36,648 bases of DNA, taken from NCBI GenBank assembly GCA_013297625.1, contig JAAFHT010000014.1, positions 1 to 36,648 on the forward strand, in the 5' to 3' direction. The stretch is from Actinomycetota bacterium (lineage in GTDB: Bacteria > Actinomycetota > Actinomycetes > Actinomycetales > Microbacteriaceae). The notes under the pieces are model-generated. The model was given only the letters and a program-made list of their open reading frames with translations. It made no database searches and was not told the DNA's origin. Positions 23,149 to 31,177 of this stretch are shown one piece after another. How positions within the stretch are numbered: the first letter of the stretch is position 1; the number at the start of each line of letters is the position of its first letter. The translations under genes and the position numbers were made by a program.

Positions 23149-23900
23149 GCGGGTTTCTCCTGCTCGTGCGCCGCAAGCATGCCGAGTAGCTCTTCGCGCA
23201 CCGCAAGCTCGAGGTCGCCCGCGAGCAAGTGGGCGGTGCCGGGCACGACACGGAAGGGTGATCCGGCGCGCTCGGCCGCGACGCGACCCGCGTCGGTGGG
23301 CGCCGCCGTGTCGTGCTCACCCCACACGAAACGCAGGGGAACCGTGCCCTCGGCGAGCGCCGCGAGGTCGTCGTCGTACGACTCGTTCACGACGCGCACG
23401 AGAATGCCGCGCAACACTCCCTGGGCGGCGCGGTAGTCGGCTGAGCCGCGCTGGTTACGCAGGGCATCCATGCGGGCGTCGCTCAGCAGGCCGCGGCGGT
23501 TCGCCCAGCGCGCGAGCCGGTAGCTGAGCGGAGGTGCGGTCGGGGCCTGCAACTTCACGAGCGGCACGCCCGTGAGCACGAGCCCGGCAACAAGCTCGGG
23601 GCGACGCGCAGCGAGACGCACGGCCACCCGCCCACCGAACGAGTGACCCACGATGATGACGGGTGCGAACGCGGCAATCGCCTCGGCCACGAGGTCGGCA
23701 TAGTCATCCGTGCCCCAGGCGGTCTCGGGCGCGGGCGCCGGCCCAAACCCGGGCAAGTGGATGCTCACGGCATCGAGCCCCGACAGAATCGTCGCGAAGT
23801 CGGTACCGTCGCGCCCCCAGCCGTGCAGAGCGACGACGCGCGGTGGGGTCGACCCGTGCTTCTCGGCCAGAACACGGCCGCCGGCAAGGGAGGTGATCAC
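23145..23900 (-). CDS. Alpha/beta-fold hydrolase
   Basis: A 251-residue alpha/beta hydrolase. The oxyanion-region motif VVALHGWGRDGTDF is near residue 22, the nucleophile elbow is VGHSFGGRVA (Ser), the acid is in FVWGEHDTAAP (Asp) and the His in PGTAHLLAGDLE. This is a complete catalytic triad; the substrate is unknown. The start GTG 23900 is selected because it lies 7 nt after TAGGCT (23908-23913); a longer frame would run through the promoter. Its end overlaps the MurF-like gene by 4 nt, so it may process an envelope precursor, but this is inferred from position only. Confidence 0.85.
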   Translation of the reverse strand: MITSLAGGRVLAEKHGSTPPRVVALHGWGRDGTDFATILSGLDAVSIHLPGFGPAPAPETAWGTDDYADLVAEAIAAFAPVIIVGHSFGGRVAVRLAARRPELVAGLVLTGVPLVKLQAPTAPPLSYRLARWANRRGLLSDARMDALRNQRGSADYRAAQGVLRGILVRVVNESYDDDLAALAEGTVPLRFVWGEHDTAAPTDAGRVAAERAGSPFRVVPGTAHLLAGDLELAVREELLGMLAAHEQEKPA

Positions 23901-23957
23901 GAGAGCCAGCCTACCGAGCGGGCGCGCTCTCTCGAGCCTGCGGCTCGGCGGCAAACA

Positions 23958-25022
23958 TCACTCGGCCTGCGGCAGGTCTGAGTCGGTCGCGAGATGCGGA
24001 GCGAGCTCGCGCGGGTCGAGAGTGCCCTCGAGCACCCGCGCCACTTGCGCGACGATGGGCATCGAGACGTCTCGCGTCGCGGCGAGTTCGAGAATGGGGC
24101 CGACCGACGCCAAACCTTCGGCTGTCTGATTCATCTGGGCGATGACCTGCTCGAAGCCGTAGCCCTGACCCAAGAGCCGACCGGCGGTGTTGTTGCGCGA
24201 GAGCGGTGACTCGCACGTGGCGATGAGGTCGCCGAGGCCTGCGAGGCCAATCATGGTTTCGGGTCGCGCGCCAAACGCCACGGCAAAGGCGCTGAGCTCA
24301 ACGAGACCCCGAGTGATGATCGAGGCCTTCGTGTTTTCGCCGTAGCCCACGCCGTCGGCGATGCCCACGGCCACCGCGATGAGGTTCTTGAGCACGCCGC
24401 CGAACTCGGTGCCAATGACATCGGTGTTGACAAACGAGCGAAAGTAATCGTTCGACGACACGGTCGCGACCGCCACCGCTGTGTCGTGGCTCGCACTCGC
24501 CACGACCGCCGCGGTGGGCTCGCGCTTAGCGATCTCGAGCGCGAGGTTGGGGCCACTCACGACGGCGATGCGCTGGCGATCAACGCCCAGTTCTTGCTCG
24601 ATGACTTCGCTCATGCGCAAGCCGGTTCCGCGCTCGACGCCCTTCATGAGGCTCACAACGGGCACCTCGGGCGGCAAGATGTCGCGAATCGACGCGAGGT
24701 TGCTGCGCAGGGTTTGGCTCGGCACGGAGAGGTAGACCTGCTCGGCGCCCGCGAGCACGTGCTCGAGCGAATCATGCCCGCGCAGATTGCGCGGCAGGTT
24801 AATGCCCGGTAGGTAACCCGAGTTGCGGTGCGTCTCAGTGATCTCTTGAGCTACCTCGCGGCGGCGCGCCCAGATGAGCACGTCAGCGCCGCCATCGGCG
24901 AGCACCTTGGCAAACGTCGTGCCCCACGACCCGGCGCCGAGCACGGCGACGCGCTGAGCCGTGAGGTCGGCATCGGGCGAGGGCAACCGCACGGCCTCGG
25001 TGAGCGGCGGATGCTCGCTCAC
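23958..25022 (-). CDS. gpsA: Glycerol-3-phosphate dehydrogenase [NAD(P)+]
   Basis: It reduces dihydroxyacetone phosphate to sn-glycerol-3-phosphate, the backbone for phospholipids. The 354-residue protein has the nucleotide site VAVLGAGSWGTTFAKVLAD, then YLSVPSQTLRSNL, SGPNLALEIAKREPTA, the catalytic-lysine region GTEFGGVLKNLIAVAVG, GENTKASIITRGL and AGLGDLIATCESPLSRNN. The start GTG 25022 overlaps the plsC stop by 4 nt (GTGA), so the two are translationally coupled: one makes glycerol-3-phosphate and the other acylates the lipid made from it. The N-terminal extension of about 20 residues before the Rossmann motif is slightly long. Confidence 0.96.
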   Translation of the reverse strand: MSEHPPLTEAVRLPSPDADLTAQRVAVLGAGSWGTTFAKVLADGGADVLIWARRREVAQEITETHRNSGYLPGINLPRNLRGHDSLEHVLAGAEQVYLSVPSQTLRSNLASIRDILPPEVPVVSLMKGVERGTGLRMSEVIEQELGVDRQRIAVVSGPNLALEIAKREPTAAVVASASHDTAVAVATVSSNDYFRSFVNTDVIGTEFGGVLKNLIAVAVGIADGVGYGENTKASIITRGLVELSAFAVAFGARPETMIGLAGLGDLIATCESPLSRNNTAGRLLGQGYGFEQVIAQMNQTAEGLASVGPILELAATRDVSMPIVAQVARVLEGTLDPRELAPHLATDSDLPQAE

Positions 25023-25774
25023 AGTCGACCCGTCTCGCTCTGGCCGTGGTCGGCCGGGTTCCATCGCTCGGCCGGCGGTGTTTCGCCGCGCAGGTCGCCC
25101 AGCAACGCGGCGATGGCCGCCATGACGCGATCGGTGCCTTCGGCAAGAGTCGCTTGGTCGAGCGGACGCCCAACGAGGTCACTCAAGTCGACGGGGTCAC
25201 CGATCTTGCACGTCACGGTCTTGCGCGGAAAAAAGCTGATCTTTTTCGAGTAGCGCGCCATGATGTGCTGGGTTCCCCAGTGGGCGGCAGGAATGATGGG
25301 CACTCCGACTTGCAGCGCCATGCGCACGGCGCCGGTCTTGCCGCGCATGGGCCACAGGTCGGGGTCGCGCGTGAGGCTGCCCTCGGGGTAGATGATGACG
25401 GCGAGCTCGTTGTCGACGAGTTGCTGGGCAGCCTTGAGCGGGGCATCCAATCGCCCGCGCCCCTCGCGCTCGACGGGAATCTGCCCTGACCAGCGCAACA
25501 CGGCACCCAGCACGGGGTTCTTGAAGACGCTCGCCTTGGCCAAGAACCGCGGCACGCGCCCGAGCTTCCACATGAAGCGCCCCATGATGACGGGGTCGAT
25601 CTCACTGAAGTGGTTCGGCGCCAGAATGAACGCACCGGTCTTGGGCAGCTTCTCGCCGTCGATCACGGGGTAGCGGGCCATGAGCGTCAAGATCGGCAAC
25701 AGAGTGGCCGCGATCAGATGCCAGCCCAACGTCTTCTCGGATCGGCGCTTCGGCGTCTTTGCAGTTTCAGGCAC
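25019..25774 (-). CDS. plsC: 1-acyl-sn-glycerol-3-phosphate acyltransferase (PlsC family)
   Basis: A 251-residue membrane-associated acyltransferase that makes phosphatidic acid. Motif I is APNHFSEIDPV (NHxxxxD) near residue 53 and motif III is IIYPEGSLTRDPD near residue 127; a hydrophobic N-terminal stretch (LIAATLLPILTLMA) anchors it. The start is GTG 25774, 6 nt after TACCCT (25781-25786), with no ribosome site. It is the first gene of the plsC-gpsA pair and lies 26 nt after murA. Other PlsC-like acyltransferases share these motifs, so the exact acyl acceptor is inferred from context. Confidence 0.9.
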   Translation of the reverse strand: MPETAKTPKRRSEKTLGWHLIAATLLPILTLMARYPVIDGEKLPKTGAFILAPNHFSEIDPVIMGRFMWKLGRVPRFLAKASVFKNPVLGAVLRWSGQIPVEREGRGRLDAPLKAAQQLVDNELAVIIYPEGSLTRDPDLWPMRGKTGAVRMALQVGVPIIPAAHWGTQHIMARYSKKISFFPRKTVTCKIGDPVDLSDLVGRPLDQATLAEGTDRVMAAIAALLGDLRGETPPAERWNPADHGQSETGRL

Positions 25775-25800
25775 GGCTAAAGGGTAGTGCGTGAGGCGCC

Positions 25801-27165
25801 TCAGACCAGTTCAAAGTCGGCGCCGAGTGCCGTGAGCTTGTCGATGAAGAGCTCGTAGCCGCGGCTGATGATGCCCACGTTGCTGATCGTTGACGTGCCG
25901 GTGGCGGCGAGGCCCGCGATGAGGTGGCTGAAGCCGCCGCGCAAGTCGGGCACGCGAACGGATGCGCCGTGCAACGGCGTCGGCCCCGTCACGACAGCGG
26001 CTTGCTCGAGCGGGCGGCGCGGCACGCGGCGCGTGATCGACGCGAGGCCCGACTGGTGCACCACGATGTGGGCGCCCATCTCGTTGAGCGCCTCGGTGAA
26101 CCCAAAGCGGTTTTCGTACACGGTCTCGTGCACGACCGACTCGCCCTCGGCCTGCGTGAGCGCAACGATGAGCGGCTGCTGCCAGTCGGTCATGAAGCCC
26201 GGGTGCACGTCGGTCTCGATCATGACGGGCTTGAGCGGGGTGCCAGGGTGCCAAAAGCGAATGCCGTCTTCGAGCACCTCGAACTCGCCGCCGACCTTGC
26301 GGTAGACGTTGAGGAAGGTCATGAGCTCTTGCTGCTTCGCCCCGCCGACGGTGATGTCGCCCTTCGTTGCGAGTGCCGCGGCAGCCCAACTAGCCACCTC
26401 GTTGCGGTCGAAGATCGCCGTGTGCTGGTAGCCGTGTAGTTTCTCGACACCCTCGATGACGATGACCCGATTGGGCTCGACCGAGATGATCGCGCCCATC
26501 TTCTGCAGAATCGCAATGAGATCCATGATCTCGGGCTCGATCGCGGCGTTCTTGAGCTCCGTCGTGCCTTCGGCGCGCACGGCCGTCAGAAGCACCTGCT
26601 CGGTCGCGCCCACACTCGGGAAGGGCAGTTCGATGAGAGCACCCTTGAGCTTCTGAGGCGCCGTGAGGTGGATGCCCTCGTGCTTCTTGTCGACGATCGC
26701 CCCGAAAGCGCGCAAAGCGTTGAGGTGGAAGTCGATCGGCCGGTCGCCGATGCGGCAGCCGCCAAGGTCGGGAATGAACGCCTCGCCCAGCTGGTGCAGC
26801 AGTGGCCCGCAAAACAGAATGGGGATGCGGCTTGACCCGGCGTGGGCATCAATCTCAGCGAAGTGCGCGCTCACGACATTGCTGGGGTCGAGGCGCAAGA
26901 CGCCCTCACCCTCGCTCGTGATCTCGACACCGTGGGCGCGCAGCAAACCCGTGACGACGTGCACGTCGCTAATCTCGGGCACGCCTTTGAGCACGCTCGG
27001 GCCATCGGCGAGCAGCGCCGCCACCATGGCCTTCGTCACGAGGTTCTTGGCCCCGCGAACCTCGACGCGACCGTGCAGCGGCTTGCCGCCGTGGATGACG
27101 ATCGTGTCAGAAGCGAGGCCGACGCGCGCGGCGGCCTTTTGCGAGTCTTTCGAGAGCGAATTCAT
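25801..27165 (-). CDS. murA: UDP-N-acetylglucosamine 1-carboxyvinyltransferase
   Basis: It transfers enolpyruvate from phosphoenolpyruvate to UDP-GlcNAc, the first committed step of peptidoglycan synthesis. The 454-residue protein has VRGAKNLVTKAM near the start (catalytic Lys/Asn, K40-N41), GGCRIGDRPIDFHL with the active-site cysteine C137 (the fosfomycin-binding residue in sensitive enzymes), GATEQVLLTAVRAEG and the DVHPGFMTDWQQPL segment. ATG 27165 has GAGG 5 nt upstream. It follows leuD by only 30 nt, so it may be co-transcribed with leuCD although the pathways are unrelated. Confidence 0.95.
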   Translation of the reverse strand: MNSLSKDSQKAAARVGLASDTIVIHGGKPLHGRVEVRGAKNLVTKAMVAALLADGPSVLKGVPEISDVHVVTGLLRAHGVEITSEGEGVLRLDPSNVVSAHFAEIDAHAGSSRIPILFCGPLLHQLGEAFIPDLGGCRIGDRPIDFHLNALRAFGAIVDKKHEGIHLTAPQKLKGALIELPFPSVGATEQVLLTAVRAEGTTELKNAAIEPEIMDLIAILQKMGAIISVEPNRVIVIEGVEKLHGYQHTAIFDRNEVASWAAAALATKGDITVGGAKQQELMTFLNVYRKVGGEFEVLEDGIRFWHPGTPLKPVMIETDVHPGFMTDWQQPLIVALTQAEGESVVHETVYENRFGFTEALNEMGAHIVVHQSGLASITRRVPRRPLEQAAVVTGPTPLHGASVRVPDLRGGFSHLIAGLAATGTSTISNVGIISRGYELFIDKLTALGADFELV

Positions 27166-27195
27166 GTGACCTCAGGTGGTGGTATCTGTCGACCC

Positions 27196-27792
27196 TCAGC
27201 GGGTGGGAAGGGTCGTGGGGCGCCAGCTTTCACGGCGCGCTTCAAAGTCGGTGATTGCCTGTTCATCGCGCAAGGTCAGGCCGATGTCGTCGAGGCCTTC
27301 GAGCAGGCGCCAACGCGTGTAGTCGTCAATCTCGAACGGCACGGTGATATTCCCCACCGACACGGTGCGCTCGACGAGGTCGACCGTGGCATCCATGCCC
27401 GGGTTGGCTTCGAGCTCGGTCCAGAGAGTCTCGACTGTCGCTTCGTCGACGACGCCCACGAGCAGACCCTGCTTGCCGGCGTTGCCGCGGAAGATGTCGG
27501 CGAACTTTGGGCTGATGACCGCGGCGAAGCCGAAGTCGCGCAACGCCCAGACCGCGTGCTCACGGCTCGATCCGGTGCCGAAGTCAGAGCCGGCAATGAG
27601 GATGCGCGGGTTGGCGTATTCGGGTCGGTTGAGAATGAACTCGGGGTCTTGCCGCCACGCCGAGAAGAGCGCGTCGTCGTAGCCCGTCTTCGTCACTCGC
27701 TTGAGAAACACCGCGGGGATGATCTGGTCGGTGTCGACGTTGCTGCGGCGGAACGGAACCGCGACGCCCGTGATCGTGCTGACCTTTTCCAT
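27196..27792 (-). CDS. leuD: 3-isopropylmalate dehydratase small subunit
   Basis: The 198-residue small subunit of isopropylmalate isomerase (LeuCD) in leucine synthesis. Typical segments are [55 protein letters not shown] and the C-terminal [18 protein letters not shown]. It starts 3 nt after the leuC stop, without its own clear ribosome site, so translation is probably coupled to leuC. Confidence 0.97.
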   Translation of the reverse strand: MEKVSTITGVAVPFRRSNVDTDQIIPAVFLKRVTKTGYDDALFSAWRQDPEFILNRPEYANPRILIAGSDFGTGSSREHAVWALRDFGFAAVISPKFADIFRGNAGKQGLLVGVVDEATVETLWTELEANPGMDATVDLVERTVSVGNITVPFEIDDYTRWRLLEGLDDIGLTLRDEQAITDFEARRESWRPTTLPTR

Positions 27793-27795
27793 GAT

Positions 27796-29274
27796 CTAGA
27801 CCGTCGCCCCTTCGATCGTGGAGAACCGAGGATCGACCTCGATACCGTCGGCCATGAGGTCGCTCACGCTCGAGAGCGTTCCGCGAATCGCCGTCGATGC
27901 GGCGACGAGCGGCGACACGAGGTGCGTGCGCCCGCCCTTGCCTTGCCGGCCTTCGAAGTTGCGGTTGCTCGTCGACGCGCAGCGCTGACCCGGCTGCAGC
28001 TGGTCGGGGTTCATGCCCAAGCACATCGAGCATCCGGCGAAGCGCCACTCGGCACCGAAGGCTTCGACGATCTTGTCGATGCCCTCCGCCTCGGCCTCAA
28101 GCCGCACGCGTGCCGAGCCGGGCACGACGATGACGTCAACACCCTCGGCCTTCTTCTGCCCCTTGATGATCGAAGCGAAGGCGCGCAAGTCGTCGAGTCG
28201 GCTGTTGGTGCACGAGCCCATGAAGACCACGTCGACCGGAATCTGCTTCATGGGCGTGCCCGGCGTCAGGTCCATGTATTCGAGCGCGCGCTCAGCGGCG
28301 GCGCGCTCGTTCGCGTCGATGATCGTCGCGGGGTCGGGAACCGACTGGCTGAGCGAAATGCCCTGGCCAGGGTTCGTGCCCCACGTGACGAAAGGCTCGA
28401 GCTCATTGGCGTCGAGGAAGACTTCGGCGTCGAAGACGGCGTCGTCATCGGTGGCGAGAGTGTTCCAGTAGGCCACGGCCGCATCCCAGTCGGCGCCCTC
28501 GGGAGCGTGGGCTCGGCCCTTCAGGTAGGCGTAGGTCGTCTCGTCGGGGGCGACCATTCCGGCGCGGGCGCCCGCCTCGATCGACATGTTGCAGATCGTC
28601 ATGCGGCCATCCATCGACAGCGCGCGGATGGCCGAGCCACGGTACTCGAGCACATAACCCTGGCCGCCGCCCGTGCCGATCTTGGCGATGACCGCGAGAA
28701 TGATGTCTTTCGCCGTCACGCCCGGCTTGAGCTCGCCCTCGACGGTGATGGCCATGGTCTTGAACGGCTGCAGCGGCAGCGTTTGCGTCGCGAGCACGTG
28801 CTCGACCTCGCTCGTGCCGATGCCAAAGGCCATGGCGCCGAACGCGCCGTGCGTGCTCGTGTGCGAGTCGCCGCACACAACCGTGATGCCCGGCTGGGTC
28901 AGCCCGAGCTGCGGGCCCACGACGTGCACGATGCCCTGCTCGATGTCGCCGAGCGAGTGCAAGCGAATGCCGAACTCTTTCGCGTTAGCGCGCAACGTCT
29001 CGATCTGGATGCGGCTCGTCGGCTCGACGATGGGCTTATCGATCGCGAGCGTCGGAGTGTTGTGGTCTTCGGTCGCGATCGTGAGGTCGGGGCGACGCAC
29101 GGGGCGGCCGGCCATCCGCAGCCCATCGAAGGCTTGCGGGCTCGTCACCTCGTGCACCAAGTGCAGGTCGATGTAGAGCAGATCGGGCTCGCCGTTCTCG
29201 CCCTTGGCGACGAGATGGGCATCCCAGACCTTTTCGGCCAGGGTGCGAGGGCGGTGGTGTGGCGTCTCGTTCAT
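27796..29274 (-). CDS. leuC: 3-isopropylmalate dehydratase large subunit
   Basis: The catalytic subunit (492 residues) that isomerises 2- and 3-isopropylmalate. It begins [12 protein letters not shown], has [20 protein letters not shown], and keeps the three 4Fe-4S cysteines in [14 protein letters not shown] and [16 protein letters not shown] 29274 is preceded by AAGGG at a rather long 13-nt distance. Part of that site can pair with a segment after the leader peptide stop, so leuC translation may be under attenuation control by the leucine leader (29354-29401). The operon continues with leuD and possibly murA. Confidence 0.97.
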   Translation of the reverse strand: MNETPHHRPRTLAEKVWDAHLVAKGENGEPDLLYIDLHLVHEVTSPQAFDGLRMAGRPVRRPDLTIATEDHNTPTLAIDKPIVEPTSRIQIETLRANAKEFGIRLHSLGDIEQGIVHVVGPQLGLTQPGITVVCGDSHTSTHGAFGAMAFGIGTSEVEHVLATQTLPLQPFKTMAITVEGELKPGVTAKDIILAVIAKIGTGGGQGYVLEYRGSAIRALSMDGRMTICNMSIEAGARAGMVAPDETTYAYLKGRAHAPEGADWDAAVAYWNTLATDDDAVFDAEVFLDANELEPFVTWGTNPGQGISLSQSVPDPATIIDANERAAAERALEYMDLTPGTPMKQIPVDVVFMGSCTNSRLDDLRAFASIIKGQKKAEGVDVIVVPGSARVRLEAEAEGIDKIVEAFGAEWRFAGCSMCLGMNPDQLQPGQRCASTSNRNFEGRQGKGGRTHLVSPLVAASTAIRGTLSSVSDLMADGIEVDPRFSTIEGATV

Positions 29275-29353
29275 GCTGGGGAAATCACCCTTCTAACAAG
29301 GAATGCGAAGCGGCCGCGCCAGAACTCCGCGACGAGGATGCGACCTGGGGTGA
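29275..29353 (-). promoter_or_regulatory. leuC leader with attenuator-like pairings
   Basis: Stem A joins CCGCGACGAG (29369-29360, in the last codons of the leader peptide) with CTCGTCGCGG (29336-29327), a perfect 10-bp match around a 23-nt loop. Segment ATCACCC (29354-29348), inside that loop, can pair with GGGTGAT (29290-29284), which overlaps the leuC ribosome site. No T-run follows, so control may act on translation or through Rho. Confidence 0.65.
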
Positions 29354-29401
29354 TCAGGACTCGTCGCGGCGACGAAGAAGAAGCCGCGTCTTGTGCCGCA
29401 T
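29354..29401 (-). CDS. leuL: Leucine leader peptide
   Basis: A 15-codon ORF encoding MRHKTRLLLRRRDES. It contains three consecutive CTT leucine codons, an uncommon leucine codon in this GC-rich DNA, at 29383-29375. It is upstream of leuCD on the same strand. Its ATG is 7 nt after TAGCCT, so it is probably the leaderless first ORF of the transcript. When leucyl-tRNA is short a ribosome would stall on the CTT run just before the 5' arm of stem A. Leucine leader peptides are known or predicted upstream of leu and ilv genes in several actinobacteria. Confidence 0.82.
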   Translation of the reverse strand: MRHKTRLLLRRRDES

Positions 29402-29408
29402 GCCGTTC

Positions 29409-29414
29409 AGGCTA
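29409..29414 (-). promoter_or_regulatory. -10 box of the leuL-leuCD transcript
   Basis: TAGCCT lies 7 nt before the leuL ATG and directly abuts the terC stop codon, so the -35 region is inside the terC coding sequence. No good -35 match is visible. Confidence 0.55.
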
Positions 29415-30470
29415 TCACTGGGCGGCAGGCGGCCCCGAAGGCACCTGCTCGTCGTCGTCGTCGGCCGGCGCCGCGAGGGCCGTCGGCAGATAGCGCTGCT
29501 GGATGCGCAGCTTGATGAGGCTCGCACCGACCGCAATGGCCATCGCACCGATGATGACACCGAGCGAGGTCCACGTGTCGATATCGGGAACCCACTCGAT
29601 GTGCTGGCCGCCGTTGATGAACGGCAGCTCGTTCTCGTGCATCGCGTGAAAGACCAGCTTGACGCCGATGAAGGCGAGGATGAACGCGATGCCGTACTTG
29701 AGGTACTCGAGCTTGTCGACGAGGTGACCCAGCAAGAAGTAGAGCTGGCGCAAACCCATGAGCGCGAACACGTTGGCGGTGAAGACGATGAACGGGCTCT
29801 GCGTGATGCCAAAGATGGCGGGAATCGAGTCGAGCGCGAAGATCAGGTCTGTTGTGCCGATGGCGATGAGCACGATGAGCAGAGGCGTGAACACCCGCTT
29901 GCCGTCAACCACGGTGCGAATCTTCATGCCGTGGTAGTCGTCGGTGATCGCGATGCGCTTGCGCAAGAACCGGATCAGCGCATTCTCGCGCGCCTCGTCG
30001 TCTTCGCGGCCCGAGAACGCCTGCTGAGCGGCAGTGATGAGCAAGAAAAGACCGAAGATGTAGAAGATCCAGCTGAAGTTCTCGATGAGCGTCGCGCCGA
30101 GCAAGATGAAAACGCCGCGGAACAGCAAAGCCAGAATGATGCCGATCATCAGCACCTCTTGCTGCATCTTCTTGGGCACCGCGAACTGGGCCATGATGAT
30201 GACGAAGACGAAGAGGTTGTCGATCGACAGGCTGTATTCGGTCAACCAGCCCGCGATGAACTCGCCGCCCGCATTCGGGCCCGCGACCGCGAACATGAGG
30301 CCCGCAAAGACGAGCGCGAGCGCCACATAAAAGCCGACCCACAGCGCCGACTCTCTGGGGCTCGGAATGTGCGGGCGCCGCACGACGAGTAACAGGTCAG
30401 CGATGAGGATGAGGCTGAGCACAATGAGCGAGGTGATTTCGAACCACGCGGGAATGACGAAGTCGCTCAC
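29415..30470 (-). CDS. TerC/Alx-family membrane protein
   Basis: A 351-residue integral membrane protein of the TerC family with about eight to nine transmembrane segments. The signature EYSLSIDNLFVFVIIMAQF is near residue 80 and the second signature LIFALDSIPAIFGITQSPF near 215; acidic residues in these are thought to bind metal. Relatives (Alx, MeeF/MeeY) export manganese or help metal loading of exported proteins. The C-terminal tail is acidic (PADDDDEQ). The start is GTG 30470 with AAAGG 6 nt upstream. The leuL promoter lies at its 3' end. I looked for a manganese riboswitch upstream and found none of full length. Confidence 0.92.
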   Translation of the reverse strand: MSDFVIPAWFEITSLIVLSLILIADLLLVVRRPHIPSPRESALWVGFYVALALVFAGLMFAVAGPNAGGEFIAGWLTEYSLSIDNLFVFVIIMAQFAVPKKMQQEVLMIGIILALLFRGVFILLGATLIENFSWIFYIFGLFLLITAAQQAFSGREDDEARENALIRFLRKRIAITDDYHGMKIRTVVDGKRVFTPLLIVLIAIGTTDLIFALDSIPAIFGITQSPFIVFTANVFALMGLRQLYFLLGHLVDKLEYLKYGIAFILAFIGVKLVFHAMHENELPFINGGQHIEWVPDIDTWTSLGVIIGAMAIAVGASLIKLRIQQRYLPTALAAPADDDDEQVPSGPPAAQ

Positions 30471-30536
30471 AGCGGCCTTTCGGTGAAGGGGACAGCGGGC
30501 TAGCCTACTCCCCGCCGCGGCCGTGCCCGTTCGGCG

Positions 30537-30923
30537 TCAGTCTTTCTCGATCGTGAGTGTCCAGGTGGCGTCGCCTTGCTCACCCTCGAGATCGATCGTC
30601 GTCGTGTCACGCGTATATGGCCCCGTCAGAGAAGCGGGCCCACTTTCGAAAGCGATCGCAATGGCGATTTGGCCGTTCTCCACGGTCCAACGGTCTGAGT
30701 CGTCGTCGTAGACACCGTCGTTGTAGGTCAGGCCTATCCCGCCGCCCTGCTGAAACTCGAAGCCCCACACGTCACCATCAGAGTCGGTGCCCGACCAGGT
30801 AGTGCCGACCAGCTCTTCGCCCGTTGAGGGATTGAGCACCTCAGAGATCTGCGCGCACCCCGCGGTGCCCACGACGAGAGCAAGAGCCAGCGAGACAGTA
30901 GCGAGAGCGCGCAGTCGAGTCAT
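30537..30923 (-). CDS. Small lipoprotein, function unknown
   Basis: A 128-residue secreted lipoprotein. The signal peptide is TRLRALATVSLALALVVG and the lipobox is GTAGC, with the lipidated Cys at about residue 23. The mature part (VGTTWSGTDSDGDVWGFEFQ, then GLTYNDGVYDD and TWTLTIEKD) has the alternating strands of a small beta-barrel such as a lipocalin-like or META-type fold, but I cannot name a family. ATG 30923 is 6 nt after TACGCT (30930-30935) and has no ribosome site. Confidence 0.78.
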   Translation of the reverse strand: MTRLRALATVSLALALVVGTAGCAQISEVLNPSTGEELVGTTWSGTDSDGDVWGFEFQQGGGIGLTYNDGVYDDDSDRWTVENGQIAIAIAFESGPASLTGPYTRDTTTIDLEGEQGDATWTLTIEKD

Positions 30924-30980
30924 GCCCCAAGCGTAGTGACTTGATCGTGGAGGCGACGAAGCGCCCCTTAGCGCGTTAAC

Positions 30981-31019
30981 CAACGAAACCGCCCAGATAA
31001 TTCTGGGCGGTTTCGGTTG
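30981..31019 (-). terminator. Intrinsic terminator of tRNA-Glu
   Basis: A 13-bp perfect stem, CGAAACCGCCCAG with CTGGGCGGTTTCG (arms 30984-30996 and 31003-31015), a six-base AT-rich loop and flanking bases that extend the pairing. It starts four bases after the tRNA 3' end on the minus strand and is followed by TTGGTTAAC. It is the strongest hairpin in the window. Confidence 0.88.
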
Positions 31020-31092
31020 TGACCCCAGCGGGATTCGAACCCGCGTTACCGCCGTGAGAGGGCGGCGTACTAGGCCGCTATACGATGGGGCC
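31020..31092 (-). tRNA. tRNA-Glu (anticodon CTC)
   Basis: A 73-nt gene. The acceptor stem is GGCCCCA/TGGGGTC with discriminator A; the anticodon stem CCGCC/GGCGG holds the loop CTCTCAC with anticodon CTC, reading GAG. The T arm contains GGTTCGAATCC. CCA is not encoded. A strong terminator follows immediately. Confidence 0.97.
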
Positions 31093-31177
31093 GCGTTCGC
31101 AACCACACGAGTATGCCACAGCGCGCACACCCCGGCAAAACGAGGGCCGGGGCAGGCGGGCAGGCTTCGGCCGGGGG

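Noticed and set aside
21541-23436. 631-codon plus-strand frame opposite the MurF-like gene
   Set aside because: Low-complexity Arg/His/Glu sequence without motifs, fully antisense to a real ligase gene.
26842-29493. Very long plus-strand frame opposite murA, leuD and leuC
   Set aside because: The three minus-strand genes are unambiguous; the antisense frame is a by-product of GC-rich third positions and shows no domain.
30471-30536. Possible yybP-ykoY manganese riboswitch before terC, because GGGGAGTAG appears on the minus strand
   Set aside because: Only about 45 nt separate this motif from the start codon, too short for the roughly 100-nt element, and the second conserved loop is missing. 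It is more likely a -10 box (TAGGCT) and a short leader.
30981-31092. Integrative-element attachment site at tRNA-Glu or tRNA-Gln
   Set aside because: No integrase gene and no direct repeat of a tRNA 3' end were found nearby.
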